DNA of 64,000 nucleotides from JAHWKI01 sp035513575. GTDB lineage: Bacteria; Gemmatimonadota; Gemmatimonadetes; Longimicrobiales; RSA9. Each line of letters starts with the position of its first letter. The stretch's first letter is position 1. The notes beneath the pieces are model-generated. The model was not told where the DNA came from, searched no databases, and saw only the letters and a program-made list of their open reading frames with translations. The stretch is from contig DATKBW010000157.1 of assembly GCA_035513575.1 (NCBI GenBank), positions 1 to 64,000 on the forward strand, given 5' to 3'. The translations under genes were made by a program, and so were the position numbers. Shown in pieces: positions 48,343 to 55,710 of the stretch.

Positions 48343-49443
48343 GTGAGGAAGCGCTGGCCGATCGCCCTCGTGGCGGTGCTCGTGGGGGCCGTTTCGCCGC
48401 CGGCGTGCGGGCCGGTGCCGGCGGGGGGTGGGGCGGCGCACGAGGCATCGCGTCTGGATGTGCGGTTCGTCGTCGACGAACCCGAGGCCGTGCTGGACAT
48501 CCTGGACGCCATGGCGCGTGGCGAGGAGGTGGGGAGCGCCGCGTGGGCCCGCCTCTTCGCGACCGAGGGGTACCGGCGGTTGAAGGAACGGGAAGCGTCG
48601 TTGAATCGGGCGTTTACCGATGACGAGTTCGGATCGTTCGTGCGGAGCCCGGCGCTTGCGGAGCGCCGGACGGAGCTCAGGCGCACCCTCGAGCGGTGGC
48701 GCTCGGTGGACATGGCGGAGCCGGCGCGGCTGGCGTTCCGATACCTGCCGGAGGGTGCGGCGATCCGGGCCGCGGTCTACCCGTCGATCAAGCCGCGGAC
48801 CAATTCCTTCGTGTTCGAGCCCCGGACGAACCCGGCGATCTTCCTGTACCTCGACCCCGCCAAGCCAGCCGCCGCGCTGACGAACACGGTGGCGCACGAG
48901 CTCCACCACATCGGCCTGGCCGGCGCATGCGGGGATCCCGACCCGGGTCTCCCGAAGGGCGTCCGTGACGCCCTCGACTGGATGGGCGGCTTCGGTGAGG
49001 GGCTGGCGATGCTGGCGGCGGCGGGGGGCGCGGACACACACCCTCACGCGACGAGCCCGTCCGAAGCGCGGGCGGTGTGGGACTCCGCGGTGGCGCGGGT
49101 ACCCGCCGACCTGGCCCGGCTGGAGCGCTTCTTTCTCGACCTCGTCGACGGGCGGATGACCGAAGAGGAAGCGGCGACGCGAGGGTTCCGCTTCCTCGTC
49201 GATGACGGGGTGCCACAGGGGGCGTTCTACACCGTCGGCTGGCACATGGCGGCGCTGGTGGAGCGGGAGCTCGGGCGGGAGCGGGTCGTCGCTGGCGTGT
49301 GTGATCCGGCGGTGCTGCTGGCGGACTACGACCGCGCCGCGGCGGCGGTGGGAGCCAGGACCGGCCGGCGGCTGCCGCGCTGGTCCGGGACGCTGCTGGA
49401 GGCGGTGGGCGCCGGTTCCGCGGTGGAGCAAGGCGTGCGCTGA
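48343..49443 (+). CDS. DUF5700-like zinc metalloprotease lipoprotein
   Basis: A 366-residue protein. The leader ends near 'SPPACGPV', a plausible lipobox, followed by a Gly/Ala linker. HELHH in 'NTVAHELHHIGLAG' (about residue 185-197) is a HExxH-type zinc site; 'GFGEGLAMLAA' 30 residues on supplies the likely third ligand Glu. This matches the putative peptidase family DUF5700. GTG start with an excellent GAAGGAGGG. It is 61 nt downstream of the amidoligase and probably separately transcribed or the exported arm of the same cluster. Confidence 0.72.
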   Translation: MRKRWPIALVAVLVGAVSPPACGPVPAGGGAAHEASRLDVRFVVDEPEAVLDILDAMARGEEVGSAAWARLFATEGYRRLKEREASLNRAFTDDEFGSFVRSPALAERRTELRRTLERWRSVDMAEPARLAFRYLPEGAAIRAAVYPSIKPRTNSFVFEPRTNPAIFLYLDPAKPAAALTNTVAHELHHIGLAGACGDPDPGLPKGVRDALDWMGGFGEGLAMLAAAGGADTHPHATSPSEARAVWDSAVARVPADLARLERFFLDLVDGRMTEEEAATRGFRFLVDDGVPQGAFYTVGWHMAALVERELGRERVVAGVCDPAVLLADYDRAAAAVGARTGRRLPRWSGTLLEAVGAGSAVEQGVR

Positions 49444-49542
49444 GCCAGTGCGGCATCGCGGCGCGGCACGGGTCCCGGGGCCGGCGCCGCAGCGGCGCAT
49501 CCAGCCATGGCCTCGCCCCGCGTCGTGGGCGAACGTGGCGTC

Positions 49543-51069
49543 ATGCTCGCGACGATCCTGAGCGGTGCGGTGCTGGGCGTGGAGGCCTACGCGGTCCGGG
49601 TGGAAGTGGACCTCGCGCGCGGGCTCCCATCCATGAGCGTGGTGGGCCTCCCGCACGGGGCGGTGCGGGAGGGGCGGGAGCGGGTGATGGCGGCGCTGGT
49701 CAACAGCGGCTTTCCGGTGCCGCCGCGCCGCATCACGGTGAACCTGGCGCCGGCGGATGTCCCGAAGAACGGGAGCGCGTTCGACCTGCCCATCGCCCTG
49801 GGGCTGCTCGCCGCCGACGGCCGGCTGCGGGCGGACGGTCTGGATGGGGTCTGCTGCATCGGCGAGCTCGGGCTCGACGGCGCCCTCCGCCCCGTGCACG
49901 GCGCGCTGGCCGTGGCGCTGCACTGCCGTGCGGCGGGGATCCCGCGGCTCGTCGTGCCCGCGGCGAACGCCGCCGAGGCTGCGGTGGTGGATCGGGTCGA
50001 CGTGGTCGGGGCGGACGGGCTGACGGAGGTCGTGGACCACATCGCCGGCCGCCGCCCGCTGCCCATCGTGACCCGGCGGGTCGGCGACCCGCCCCGCTCG
50101 CTGGCCCCGGATTTCGCGGACGTGCAGGGACAGGCGATGGCGCGGCGCGCCCTGGAGGTCGCGGCCGCCGGCGGCCATAACGTGCTGCTCCTGGGGCCAC
50201 CGGGATCCGGCAAGTCCATGATGGCGCGCCGGCTCCCGTCCATCCTCCCGCCACTGACGCCGGAAGAGGCCCTGGAGGCGACGCTGGTGCATTCGGTCTC
50301 GGGGCGGCTCCCGCCGGGCGTGGGGCTGCTGCGGTCCCGCGCGTTCCGAGCGCCGCACCACACCATCTCGGACGGGGGGCTGATCGGGGGCGGCGGCATC
50401 CCGCGTCCGGGCGAAGCCTCCCTGGCGCACCACGGGGTCCTGTTCCTCGATGAGCTGCCGGAGTTCCGCCGATCGGCGCTGGAGGCGCTGCGCCAGCCGC
50501 TCGAGGACGGAGAGATCCATCTGGGTCGGGCACGGGCGGTGGTGCGGCTGCCCGCGCGGTTCATGCTCGTGGCCGCCATGAACCCGTGCCCCTGCGGGCA
50601 CCACGGCACGGACCGGTGCTCCTGCACGGCGGAGCGCGTGCGCCGTTACCGCGCCCGGATCTCGGGGCCGCTCCTGGACCGCATCGATGTCCACCTGGAG
50701 GTGGCGCCCACGCGGGCGCCCGAGCTCGCCCGCGCCGGGGCCCGGGAGTCCAGTGAGGCGATCCGGGATCGTGTGGCCGCGGCCAGGGAGCGACAGCTCC
50801 TCCGGCACCGCGGGGCCGGCGTGTACTGCAATGCCCAGCTCGATGCGCGGCTCACCCGCGAGCACTGCGCTCCGGATGGACCCGGTGCGGCGCTCCTGGA
50901 AGCCGCGATCCAGAGGTTGGGGCTCTCCGGTCGCGCGTTCCACCGTATCCTCCGCGTCGCACGGACGATCGCGGACCTGGCGGGCCGGGACCGCGTGGAG
51001 TCGCTCCATGTCGCCGAGGCCATCCAGTACCGTGCCCTGGATCGCCGCGCCCGCGTCACCGTCCCGTAG
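49543..51069 (+). CDS. YifB/ComM family AAA+ Mg-chelatase-like protein
   Basis: About 508 residues, the family norm. N-terminal Lon-substrate-like domain ('LPSMSVVGLPHGAVREGRER'), Walker A GPPGSGKSM, Walker B 'GVLFLDELPEFRR', and the four-Cys loop 'AAMNPCPCGHHG...CSC' typical of YifB/ComM. ComM is a hexameric helicase promoting branch migration in natural transformation. ATG 49543 ('MLATILSGAVLGVEA') matches family starts; ATG 49507 adds 12 residues. No dprA neighbour here, although the yraN-yifB-dprA grouping is common elsewhere. Confidence 0.95.
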   Translation: MLATILSGAVLGVEAYAVRVEVDLARGLPSMSVVGLPHGAVREGRERVMAALVNSGFPVPPRRITVNLAPADVPKNGSAFDLPIALGLLAADGRLRADGLDGVCCIGELGLDGALRPVHGALAVALHCRAAGIPRLVVPAANAAEAAVVDRVDVVGADGLTEVVDHIAGRRPLPIVTRRVGDPPRSLAPDFADVQGQAMARRALEVAAAGGHNVLLLGPPGSGKSMMARRLPSILPPLTPEEALEATLVHSVSGRLPPGVGLLRSRAFRAPHHTISDGGLIGGGGIPRPGEASLAHHGVLFLDELPEFRRSALEALRQPLEDGEIHLGRARAVVRLPARFMLVAAMNPCPCGHHGTDRCSCTAERVRRYRARISGPLLDRIDVHLEVAPTRAPELARAGARESSEAIRDRVAAARERQLLRHRGAGVYCNAQLDARLTREHCAPDGPGAALLEAAIQRLGLSGRAFHRILRVARTIADLAGRDRVESLHVAEAIQYRALDRRARVTVP

Positions 51070-51102
51070 CGCCGGGCGCGGATCTCCGCGCCGGCCGAGG
51101 GC

Positions 51103-51567
51103 TCAGGGCGCGGGGATGAACTCCGCGCGGATGGTATACTCCCCCGCCTCGGACGGCCGCCAGGTGCTGGCTCCCACGCGGTAGCAGCCGGAAGAGACAC
51201 CGAGAGTGAGGCGCGCGACCCGAAGCGGGCCCACGCCGGTGGGGTCGTACGCCTGGGCCAGGGGATCGCCCAGATCCTGGGACCAGAGATAGAGAAAGGG
51301 GTCGACGGTATGGTCGCCCGACCTCTCGGCGCCCATCTCGATGGTGACCGTTCCCGGGCCTTCCGGATACAGGCTGTAGTAATCGATCAGCGACCCGTCC
51401 AGGAGCGCGTCGCTCGCGGGCAGGAGGGATTCGGCCACGGTCCGGCCGAACGGGAGCGGCGGTGCGTCGCCGCACGCAGGGTCCGGATCCACGGGGTCGT
51501 CCCCGCACGCGGCCAGCAGGAGCAGCGCGGCCAGGAGGCGGGCGGCTGCGCCAGGCGATTGCAGCAT
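51103..51567 (-). CDS. lipoprotein with PPC-like beta domain
   Basis: A 154-residue protein with leader 'LLAALLLLAACGDDP' (lipobox LAAC). The mature part looks like a pre-peptidase C-terminal (PPC) jelly-roll: 'SLIDYYSLYPEGPGTVTIEM', 'DPFLYLWSQD' and 'GCYRVGASTW'. PPC domains usually ride on secreted proteases; here the domain stands alone. Two mature Cys ('PDPACGDA', 'SSGCYRVG') could form a disulfide. Confidence 0.78.
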   Translation of the reverse strand: MLQSPGAAARLLAALLLLAACGDDPVDPDPACGDAPPLPFGRTVAESLLPASDALLDGSLIDYYSLYPEGPGTVTIEMGAERSGDHTVDPFLYLWSQDLGDPLAQAYDPTGVGPLRVARLTLGVSSGCYRVGASTWRPSEAGEYTIRAEFIPAP

Positions 51568-51620
51568 CGCGTTCCGCGTTCCAGGTGGTCCGGTGGAGGG
51601 CTCGGCCAGGCGACGGTGGA

Positions 51621-51649
51621 TGGGTAGCGGGGTGAGGGTCCGGGGTCAA
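51621..51649 (-). promoter_or_regulatory. putative promoter of the PPC-like lipoprotein gene
   Basis: On the minus strand TTGACC (complement of 51644-51649), 17-nt spacer, TACCCA (complement of 51621-51626). The -35 is good, the -10 weak. It is divergent from the larE promoter 20 nt away. Confidence 0.35.
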
Positions 51650-51668
51650 GCGCATGAGGCGCAAAGGC

Positions 51669-51697
51669 TTGTCGCGGCCCGGAGGATGCAATAGCTT
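51669..51697 (+). promoter_or_regulatory. putative promoter of the larE operon
   Basis: TTGTCG (51669-51674), 17-nt spacer, TAGCTT (51692-51697); start predicted near 51704, 27 nt before GTG 51731. The string GCAATAGCTT also occurs at 45551-45560 in the gap upstream of the serine hydrolase. Confidence 0.45.
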
Positions 51698-51730
51698 CGC
51701 GGCCTGGCGCGGGAGCAAGGACAGAGCGAG

Positions 51731-52573
51731 GTGGACAGGGTGGGCGCAGACGCGGCACTGCGGGCGAAGCGGGCGGAGCTGGACGCGGTCCTGGAGTCGT
51801 GCGAGTCGGTTTGCGTGGGCTACTCGGGAGGCGTCGACTCGGTGTTCCTGGCGAAGACCGCCGTGGACGTGCTGGGACGGAACCGGGTGCTGGCGGTGAC
51901 GGGGCGGTCGGCGTCTTACCCGGGGATCCAGCACAGCATGGCGCTGGAGTGCGTGCAGCGATTCGGGATCCCCCACATGGAAGTGGAGACCGACGAGCTG
52001 TCCGATCCGAACTACGCCGCCAATCCGACCGATCGCTGCTATTACTGCAAGACGGAGCTGTGGGCACGGCTCGGCCACGTGGCCCGGAGCCGCGGCCTCC
52101 GGACCGTGGTCGATGGGTCCAATGCCGACGATGCCGCGGACCACCGCCCTGGCGCCGCGGCGGCCCGGGAGCACCGGGTCAGATCGCCGCTCCAGGAAGC
52201 CGGGCTGCGGAAGGACGATATCCGGATCCTGTCGCGGGACCTCGGGCTCCCCACCTGGAACCAGCCGGCGTCGCCATGCCTGGCCAGCCGGCTCCGCTAT
52301 GGCCTCGCGGTAACGCCGGCGCGGCTCCGGCAGGTGGAAGAGGCGGAGACGGCGGTGCGGGGGGTCGGTCTCCGGGAGTTCCGCGTACGGCACCACGGTG
52401 ACGTCGCCCGTATCGAGGTGGCGCCGGGGGAGATCGCGGGGGCGCTCGACCGTATGGCGGGTGTCGTCCCCACCCTGCTCTCGCTGGGCTTCGAGGGGGT
52501 CGTGCTGGACGTCGAGGGGTACCGGAGGGGCGCCCTGAACGAGGGTCTCGTGACCCTCGATGCCGGCCGATGA
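51731..52573 (+). CDS. larE: LarE-type ATP-dependent sulfur transferase
   Basis: A 280-residue PP-loop protein. SGGVDS at 32-37, 'RSASYP' and 'FGIPHMEVETDEL' follow the LarE pattern. Cys103 and Cys106 (RCYYCK) plus Cys183 (PCLASR) give three cysteines, as in LarE proteins thought to hold an iron-sulfur cluster rather than sacrifice their own Cys. LarE thiolates pyridinium biscarboxylate in nickel-pincer cofactor synthesis. larB and larC are not here, so the acceptor could differ. It overlaps the next mini-gene by ATGA. Confidence 0.9.
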   Translation: MDRVGADAALRAKRAELDAVLESCESVCVGYSGGVDSVFLAKTAVDVLGRNRVLAVTGRSASYPGIQHSMALECVQRFGIPHMEVETDELSDPNYAANPTDRCYYCKTELWARLGHVARSRGLRTVVDGSNADDAADHRPGAAAAREHRVRSPLQEAGLRKDDIRILSRDLGLPTWNQPASPCLASRLRYGLAVTPARLRQVEEAETAVRGVGLREFRVRHHGDVARIEVAPGEIAGALDRMAGVVPTLLSLGFEGVVLDVEGYRRGALNEGLVTLDAGR

Positions 52574-52794
52574 GCGGCCCGGGAGACCGGGAGGCACGCG
52601 CCCGCGCCATCCTGGCGGAAGAGGGCGTGGCGGCGCGCGTCCGGGCGGTCGGAGCGGATGGCGAGATCGCGGCGGTAGCGGCACCGGCCGCGTCGCTCGA
52701 GGCGGTGCGCCGGCTGGCGCCGCGGCTCCGGACGCTGGGATACCGCTACGTCGCCCTCGATCTGGTCGACGGGGGGCACCAAACAGGGGAGTGA
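52570..52794 (+). CDS. mini-protein resembling the LarE C-terminal subdomain
   Basis: A 74-residue protein. 'VRRLAPRLRTLGYRYVALDL' matches in pattern the LarE C-terminus just upstream ('MAGVVPTLLSLGFEGVVLDV'), and the preceding 'ARVRAVGADGEIAAVAAPA' parallels LarE 'FRVRHHGDVARIEVAPGEI'. It therefore looks like a free-standing copy of that beta-alpha-beta subdomain. No Cys and no PP-loop. It overlaps larE (ATGA) and is followed 1 nt later by thpR. Function unknown; perhaps a regulatory or oligomerisation partner. Confidence 0.6.
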   Translation: MSGPGDREARARAILAEEGVAARVRAVGADGEIAAVAAPAASLEAVRRLAPRLRTLGYRYVALDLVDGGHQTGE

Positions 52795-52795
52795 A

Positions 52796-53389
52796 ATGAG
52801 ACTGTTCATCGCCATCAACTTCACGGCCAAGGACCGGCAGCGGATGCATCGTGCCGCGCGCAAGCTGCGGGAGCGGGAACTGCCGATCCGCTGGGAGGCG
52901 GTGGAGCAGCTGCACCTCACGCTCAAGTTCCTGGGAGAGGTTCGGCCGGAGTCTGTTGGGCGGGTGAAGGAGGCCGTAGCGCGGGTCGCGGAGAAGACGT
53001 CGCCATTCACGCTGACGATGGAGGGGGCCGGGGCCTTCCCGACGCTGCGCCGGCCGCGCGTCATCTGGCTGGGTGCGGAGGCATCCCCAGAGCTGCGGTG
53101 TCTCAAGCACGACCTGGAGTGGGAGCTCGCGCCGCTGGGGTTCGAGCGGGAAGTCCGCGCCTTTCACGCCCACGTCACGCTGGGTCGGGCGCTCAAGGAA
53201 GCGCGCGCGGGGGATTTCCGTGATTTCGAAGAGGCGGTCTCCGGACTGTCGTACCGTGCCGAGATTCCGGTTCGGACGGTGGACATCATGGAGAGCCACC
53301 TGGCGAGGCGGGGGGCCCGCTATACCCGTGTGCTCGCGGCGAAGCTGGGGCAGCACGCGAGGGCCATTCTGGCCCGGGCCGCGAGCTGA
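52796..53389 (+). CDS. thpR: RNA 2',3'-cyclic phosphodiesterase (2H family)
   Basis: A 197-residue 2H phosphoesterase. The two catalytic HxTx-type motifs are HLTL ('LHLTLKFLGEV') and HVTL ('HAHVTLGR'). 'RLFIAINF' and 'WEAVEQLHLT' are typical of the ThpR/LigT group, which opens 2',3'-cyclic phosphates in RNA. It starts 1 nt after the LarE-like mini-gene and is followed 2 nt later by an anchored protein. Confidence 0.93.
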   Translation: MRLFIAINFTAKDRQRMHRAARKLRERELPIRWEAVEQLHLTLKFLGEVRPESVGRVKEAVARVAEKTSPFTLTMEGAGAFPTLRRPRVIWLGAEASPELRCLKHDLEWELAPLGFEREVRAFHAHVTLGRALKEARAGDFRDFEEAVSGLSYRAEIPVRTVDIMESHLARRGARYTRVLAAKLGQHARAILARAAS

Positions 53390-53391
53390 GC

Positions 53392-54042
53392 ATGGCGCGG
53401 CGGGCGGCCGGCTGCCTGGGGCGCCTGCTGGTCCTCGCGCTCGCGCTCGTCGTGGTGGCGGTGGCCTGGTACAACCGGGACGACCTGTCCGATGCGTGGG
53501 ACCGGCTCCGCGGCGACACCACGGCGGTCTCGCCCGCGATCGCGGCGCGAGCGGACGAGAAGCTGGCCACCCTCGGGACTGCGGACGGGCCCACCAGCGT
53601 CGGGCTGACCGAGTCGGAGGTGCAGAGCCTCATAGAGTACCGCTGGTCCGGGTTCCTCCCACAGGACGTGGTCGGGCCCAAGGTCGAGCTGTCGGATGGC
53701 CGCGTGTCCCTGGAAGCGAGCGTGGCCACAGCCCGCTTCGCGCGTATCGATGAGCTCCGCGACATCATGGTCTTCCTTCCGGACACGGCAGGGCTCCGGG
53801 CGGTGGGTCGGTTCGTGCCGCTGGACAAGGATCACGTGGCCCTGGAGGTGCACGAGCTCGGCGCCGGCAGCATCCCCGTGCCGTCGCAGCTCATCCCCAG
53901 CGTCCTGAGCCGGTTCCGCGGGTCCTCCGCGCCGGGTCTCGCCCCGAACGCCGTGGCGGTCCCCCTCCCGCCGGGGCTCAGCAATGTGTTCGTGAGCGGC
54001 GACTCCCTGGTGTTCGTGTCGGCCCGGACCGCCGGGGGTTAG
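53392..54042 (+). CDS. membrane-anchored protein of unknown function
   Basis: A 216-residue protein with one N-terminal helix ('LLVLALALVVVAVAWY', about 12-27) and a large extracytoplasmic part with no Cys. The segment 'GLTESEVQSLIEYRWSGFLP' to 'VSLEASVATARFARIDELR' is beta-rich and recalls LmeA-like lipid-binding folds only vaguely. It lies between thpR and the NtrC-type gene, 2-3 nt from each. Not recognised. Confidence 0.68.
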   Translation: MARRAAGCLGRLLVLALALVVVAVAWYNRDDLSDAWDRLRGDTTAVSPAIAARADEKLATLGTADGPTSVGLTESEVQSLIEYRWSGFLPQDVVGPKVELSDGRVSLEASVATARFARIDELRDIMVFLPDTAGLRAVGRFVPLDKDHVALEVHELGAGSIPVPSQLIPSVLSRFRGSSAPGLAPNAVAVPLPPGLSNVFVSGDSLVFVSARTAGG

Positions 54043-54045
54043 GGG

Positions 54046-55413
54046 ATGGCCGCGATCCTGGTCGTCGACGACGAGGAGGGGATTCGCCACGTACTCCGCC
54101 AGGTTCTGGAGTACGAGGGGCACACGGTGCGGACGGCGGAGGGCGGGGGCGAGGCCCTCACCCTGTACGACGAGATGAGGCCGGACCTCACCTTTCTGGA
54201 CGTGAAGATGGCCCGGATGGACGGCCTCGAGGTCCTGGGGCGGCTCCGGGCAAAGGATCCGGAGGCGGTGGTCGTGATGATCAGCGGCCACGGCTCCATC
54301 GAGACCGCCGTCGAAGCGACCCGCCGCGGCGCGTACGACTTCCTGGAAAAGCCCCTCGACACGGACCGGATCATGGTGACGATCCGGAACGCGCTCCAGC
54401 AGCGCGGCCTCGCGTCGGAGGTGGCGCGGCTGCGGGACGAGGTCGAGAGCCGCTACGAGATGGTCGGGCGGAGCTTCGCGATCCGGACGGTGCTGGAGCG
54501 GATCGAGAAGGTCGGGCCGACCGACGCACGGGTACTGATCACCGGCGAGAACGGGAGCGGGAAGGAGCTGGTCGCCCGGGCGCTCCACCGTGTCTCGCCG
54601 CGGGCGGAAGAGCCGTTCGTCGAGGTGAACTGCGCGGCGATCCCGGCCGAGCTGATCGAGAGCGAGCTGTTCGGCCACATGAAGGGCGCCTTCACCGGCG
54701 CCCACACGGACCGGACGGGGAAGTTCGAGCAGGCGGACGAGGGCACCCTGTTCCTCGACGAGATCGGGGACATGAGCCTTTCGGCGCAGGCGAAGGTCCT
54801 CCGGGCCTTGCAGGAAGGTCTGATCACGCGCGTGGGCGGGGAGCGGGCGATCCGGGTCGACGTGCGGGTGATCGCCGCCACCAACAAGGACCTGGAGAGG
54901 GAGATCGCTGCCGGCCGGTTCCGGGAGGACCTCTTTTTCCGGCTCAACGTCGTTCCGATCAACGTCCCCGCGCTGCGGGAGCGGCGGGAGGACATCCCGA
55001 TGCTGGTCCGTCACTTCACGGAGCTGGCGATCGAGGAGCAGCGGCTGCCGCCGCGGCGCCTCTCGGCGGATGCGGTGGACCGCCTCGCGCGCATGGAGTG
55101 GCCGGGGAACGTCCGGGAGCTGAAGAACACGGTCGAGCGGCTGCTCATCCTGTCGCACGGCACGGAGGTGGGGGCGCGGGAAGTGGACCGGCTCCTGGGC
55201 GCGCCGCAGGAGGGGGCGCTCCCGTCCGACCTGATGGGGGCGGCCACCTTCGCGGACTTCAAGGACCAGGCTGAGCGCTCGTTCATCCTGGGGAAGCTGC
55301 GGCAGAACGAATGGAACGTGAGCGAGACGGCGCGCTCCATCGACATGCCGCGGTCGAACCTCTACAAGAAGATCGAGAAATACGGGCTCGTGAGGGAGGA
55401 CACGGGCGACTGA
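54046..55413 (+). CDS. NtrC-family sigma54-dependent response regulator
   Basis: A 455-residue activator in three parts. Receiver: Asp8/Asp9, phospho-acceptor Asp52 ('LTFLDVKMA'), Lys in 'FLEKPLD'. AAA+ domain: Walker A GENGSGKE, GAFTGA loop for sigma54 contact, Walker B 'GTLFLDEIGDM', 'NVRELKNTVERL'. C-terminal Fis-type HTH ('WNVSETARSIDMPRSNLYKK'). The intact GAFTGA implies sigma54-dependent promoters in this genome. The NtrY-like kinase at 33.5 kb is a candidate partner. It starts 3 nt after the anchored protein. Confidence 0.95.
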   Translation: MAAILVVDDEEGIRHVLRQVLEYEGHTVRTAEGGGEALTLYDEMRPDLTFLDVKMARMDGLEVLGRLRAKDPEAVVVMISGHGSIETAVEATRRGAYDFLEKPLDTDRIMVTIRNALQQRGLASEVARLRDEVESRYEMVGRSFAIRTVLERIEKVGPTDARVLITGENGSGKELVARALHRVSPRAEEPFVEVNCAAIPAELIESELFGHMKGAFTGAHTDRTGKFEQADEGTLFLDEIGDMSLSAQAKVLRALQEGLITRVGGERAIRVDVRVIAATNKDLEREIAAGRFREDLFFRLNVVPINVPALRERREDIPMLVRHFTELAIEEQRLPPRRLSADAVDRLARMEWPGNVRELKNTVERLLILSHGTEVGAREVDRLLGAPQEGALPSDLMGAATFADFKDQAERSFILGKLRQNEWNVSETARSIDMPRSNLYKKIEKYGLVREDTGD

Positions 55414-55418
55414 GCCCT

Positions 55419-55598
55419 GTGACCGGGGCCGTCATTCTCGGGGCGATCTGGCTCGCGTGCTCCCTCGGGGGCGGGGCCCTGCTCGCGCTCCTCGCCCGGC
55501 GGCTGCACCCGTCCCTTTCCTTGCGGAAGCTCTGGATCTTCTACAGCACCCTGCTCGCGCTGACGGTCGCGGCGGTCCTGGCGATCGCGTGGTTCTGA
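55419..55598 (+). CDS. small two-helix membrane protein
   Basis: A 59-residue protein from GTG 55419, 5 nt after the NtrC-type stop. Two hydrophobic helices ('VILGAIWLACSLGGGALLALL' partly, and 'FYSTLLALTVAAVLAIAW') are separated by 'RRLHPSLSLRKLW'. Not recognised; short but with normal codon use and tight spacing. Confidence 0.5.
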   Translation: MTGAVILGAIWLACSLGGGALLALLARRLHPSLSLRKLWIFYSTLLALTVAAVLAIAWF

Positions 55599-55710
55599 GT
55601 GCGGTGGAACGAGCGGCGGAGAGCCGGTTGCATCCGGACCGGAGGTCTCGCAGGTTGCCCCCCACGACGAGCGAAACCAACCGCTCCGCCGCGAGCGGAG
55701 GAGGCGCGAT

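Noticed and set aside
48127..51009. 960-codon open frame on the minus strand
   Set aside because: It lies antisense to the metalloprotease and YifB genes, which have clear family motifs. The translation is rich in Arg/His/Pro with no domain, a GC-driven shadow.
51056..53356. 766-codon minus-strand frame opposite larE and thpR
   Set aside because: Antisense to genes with clear motifs; low-complexity Arg/Pro composition.
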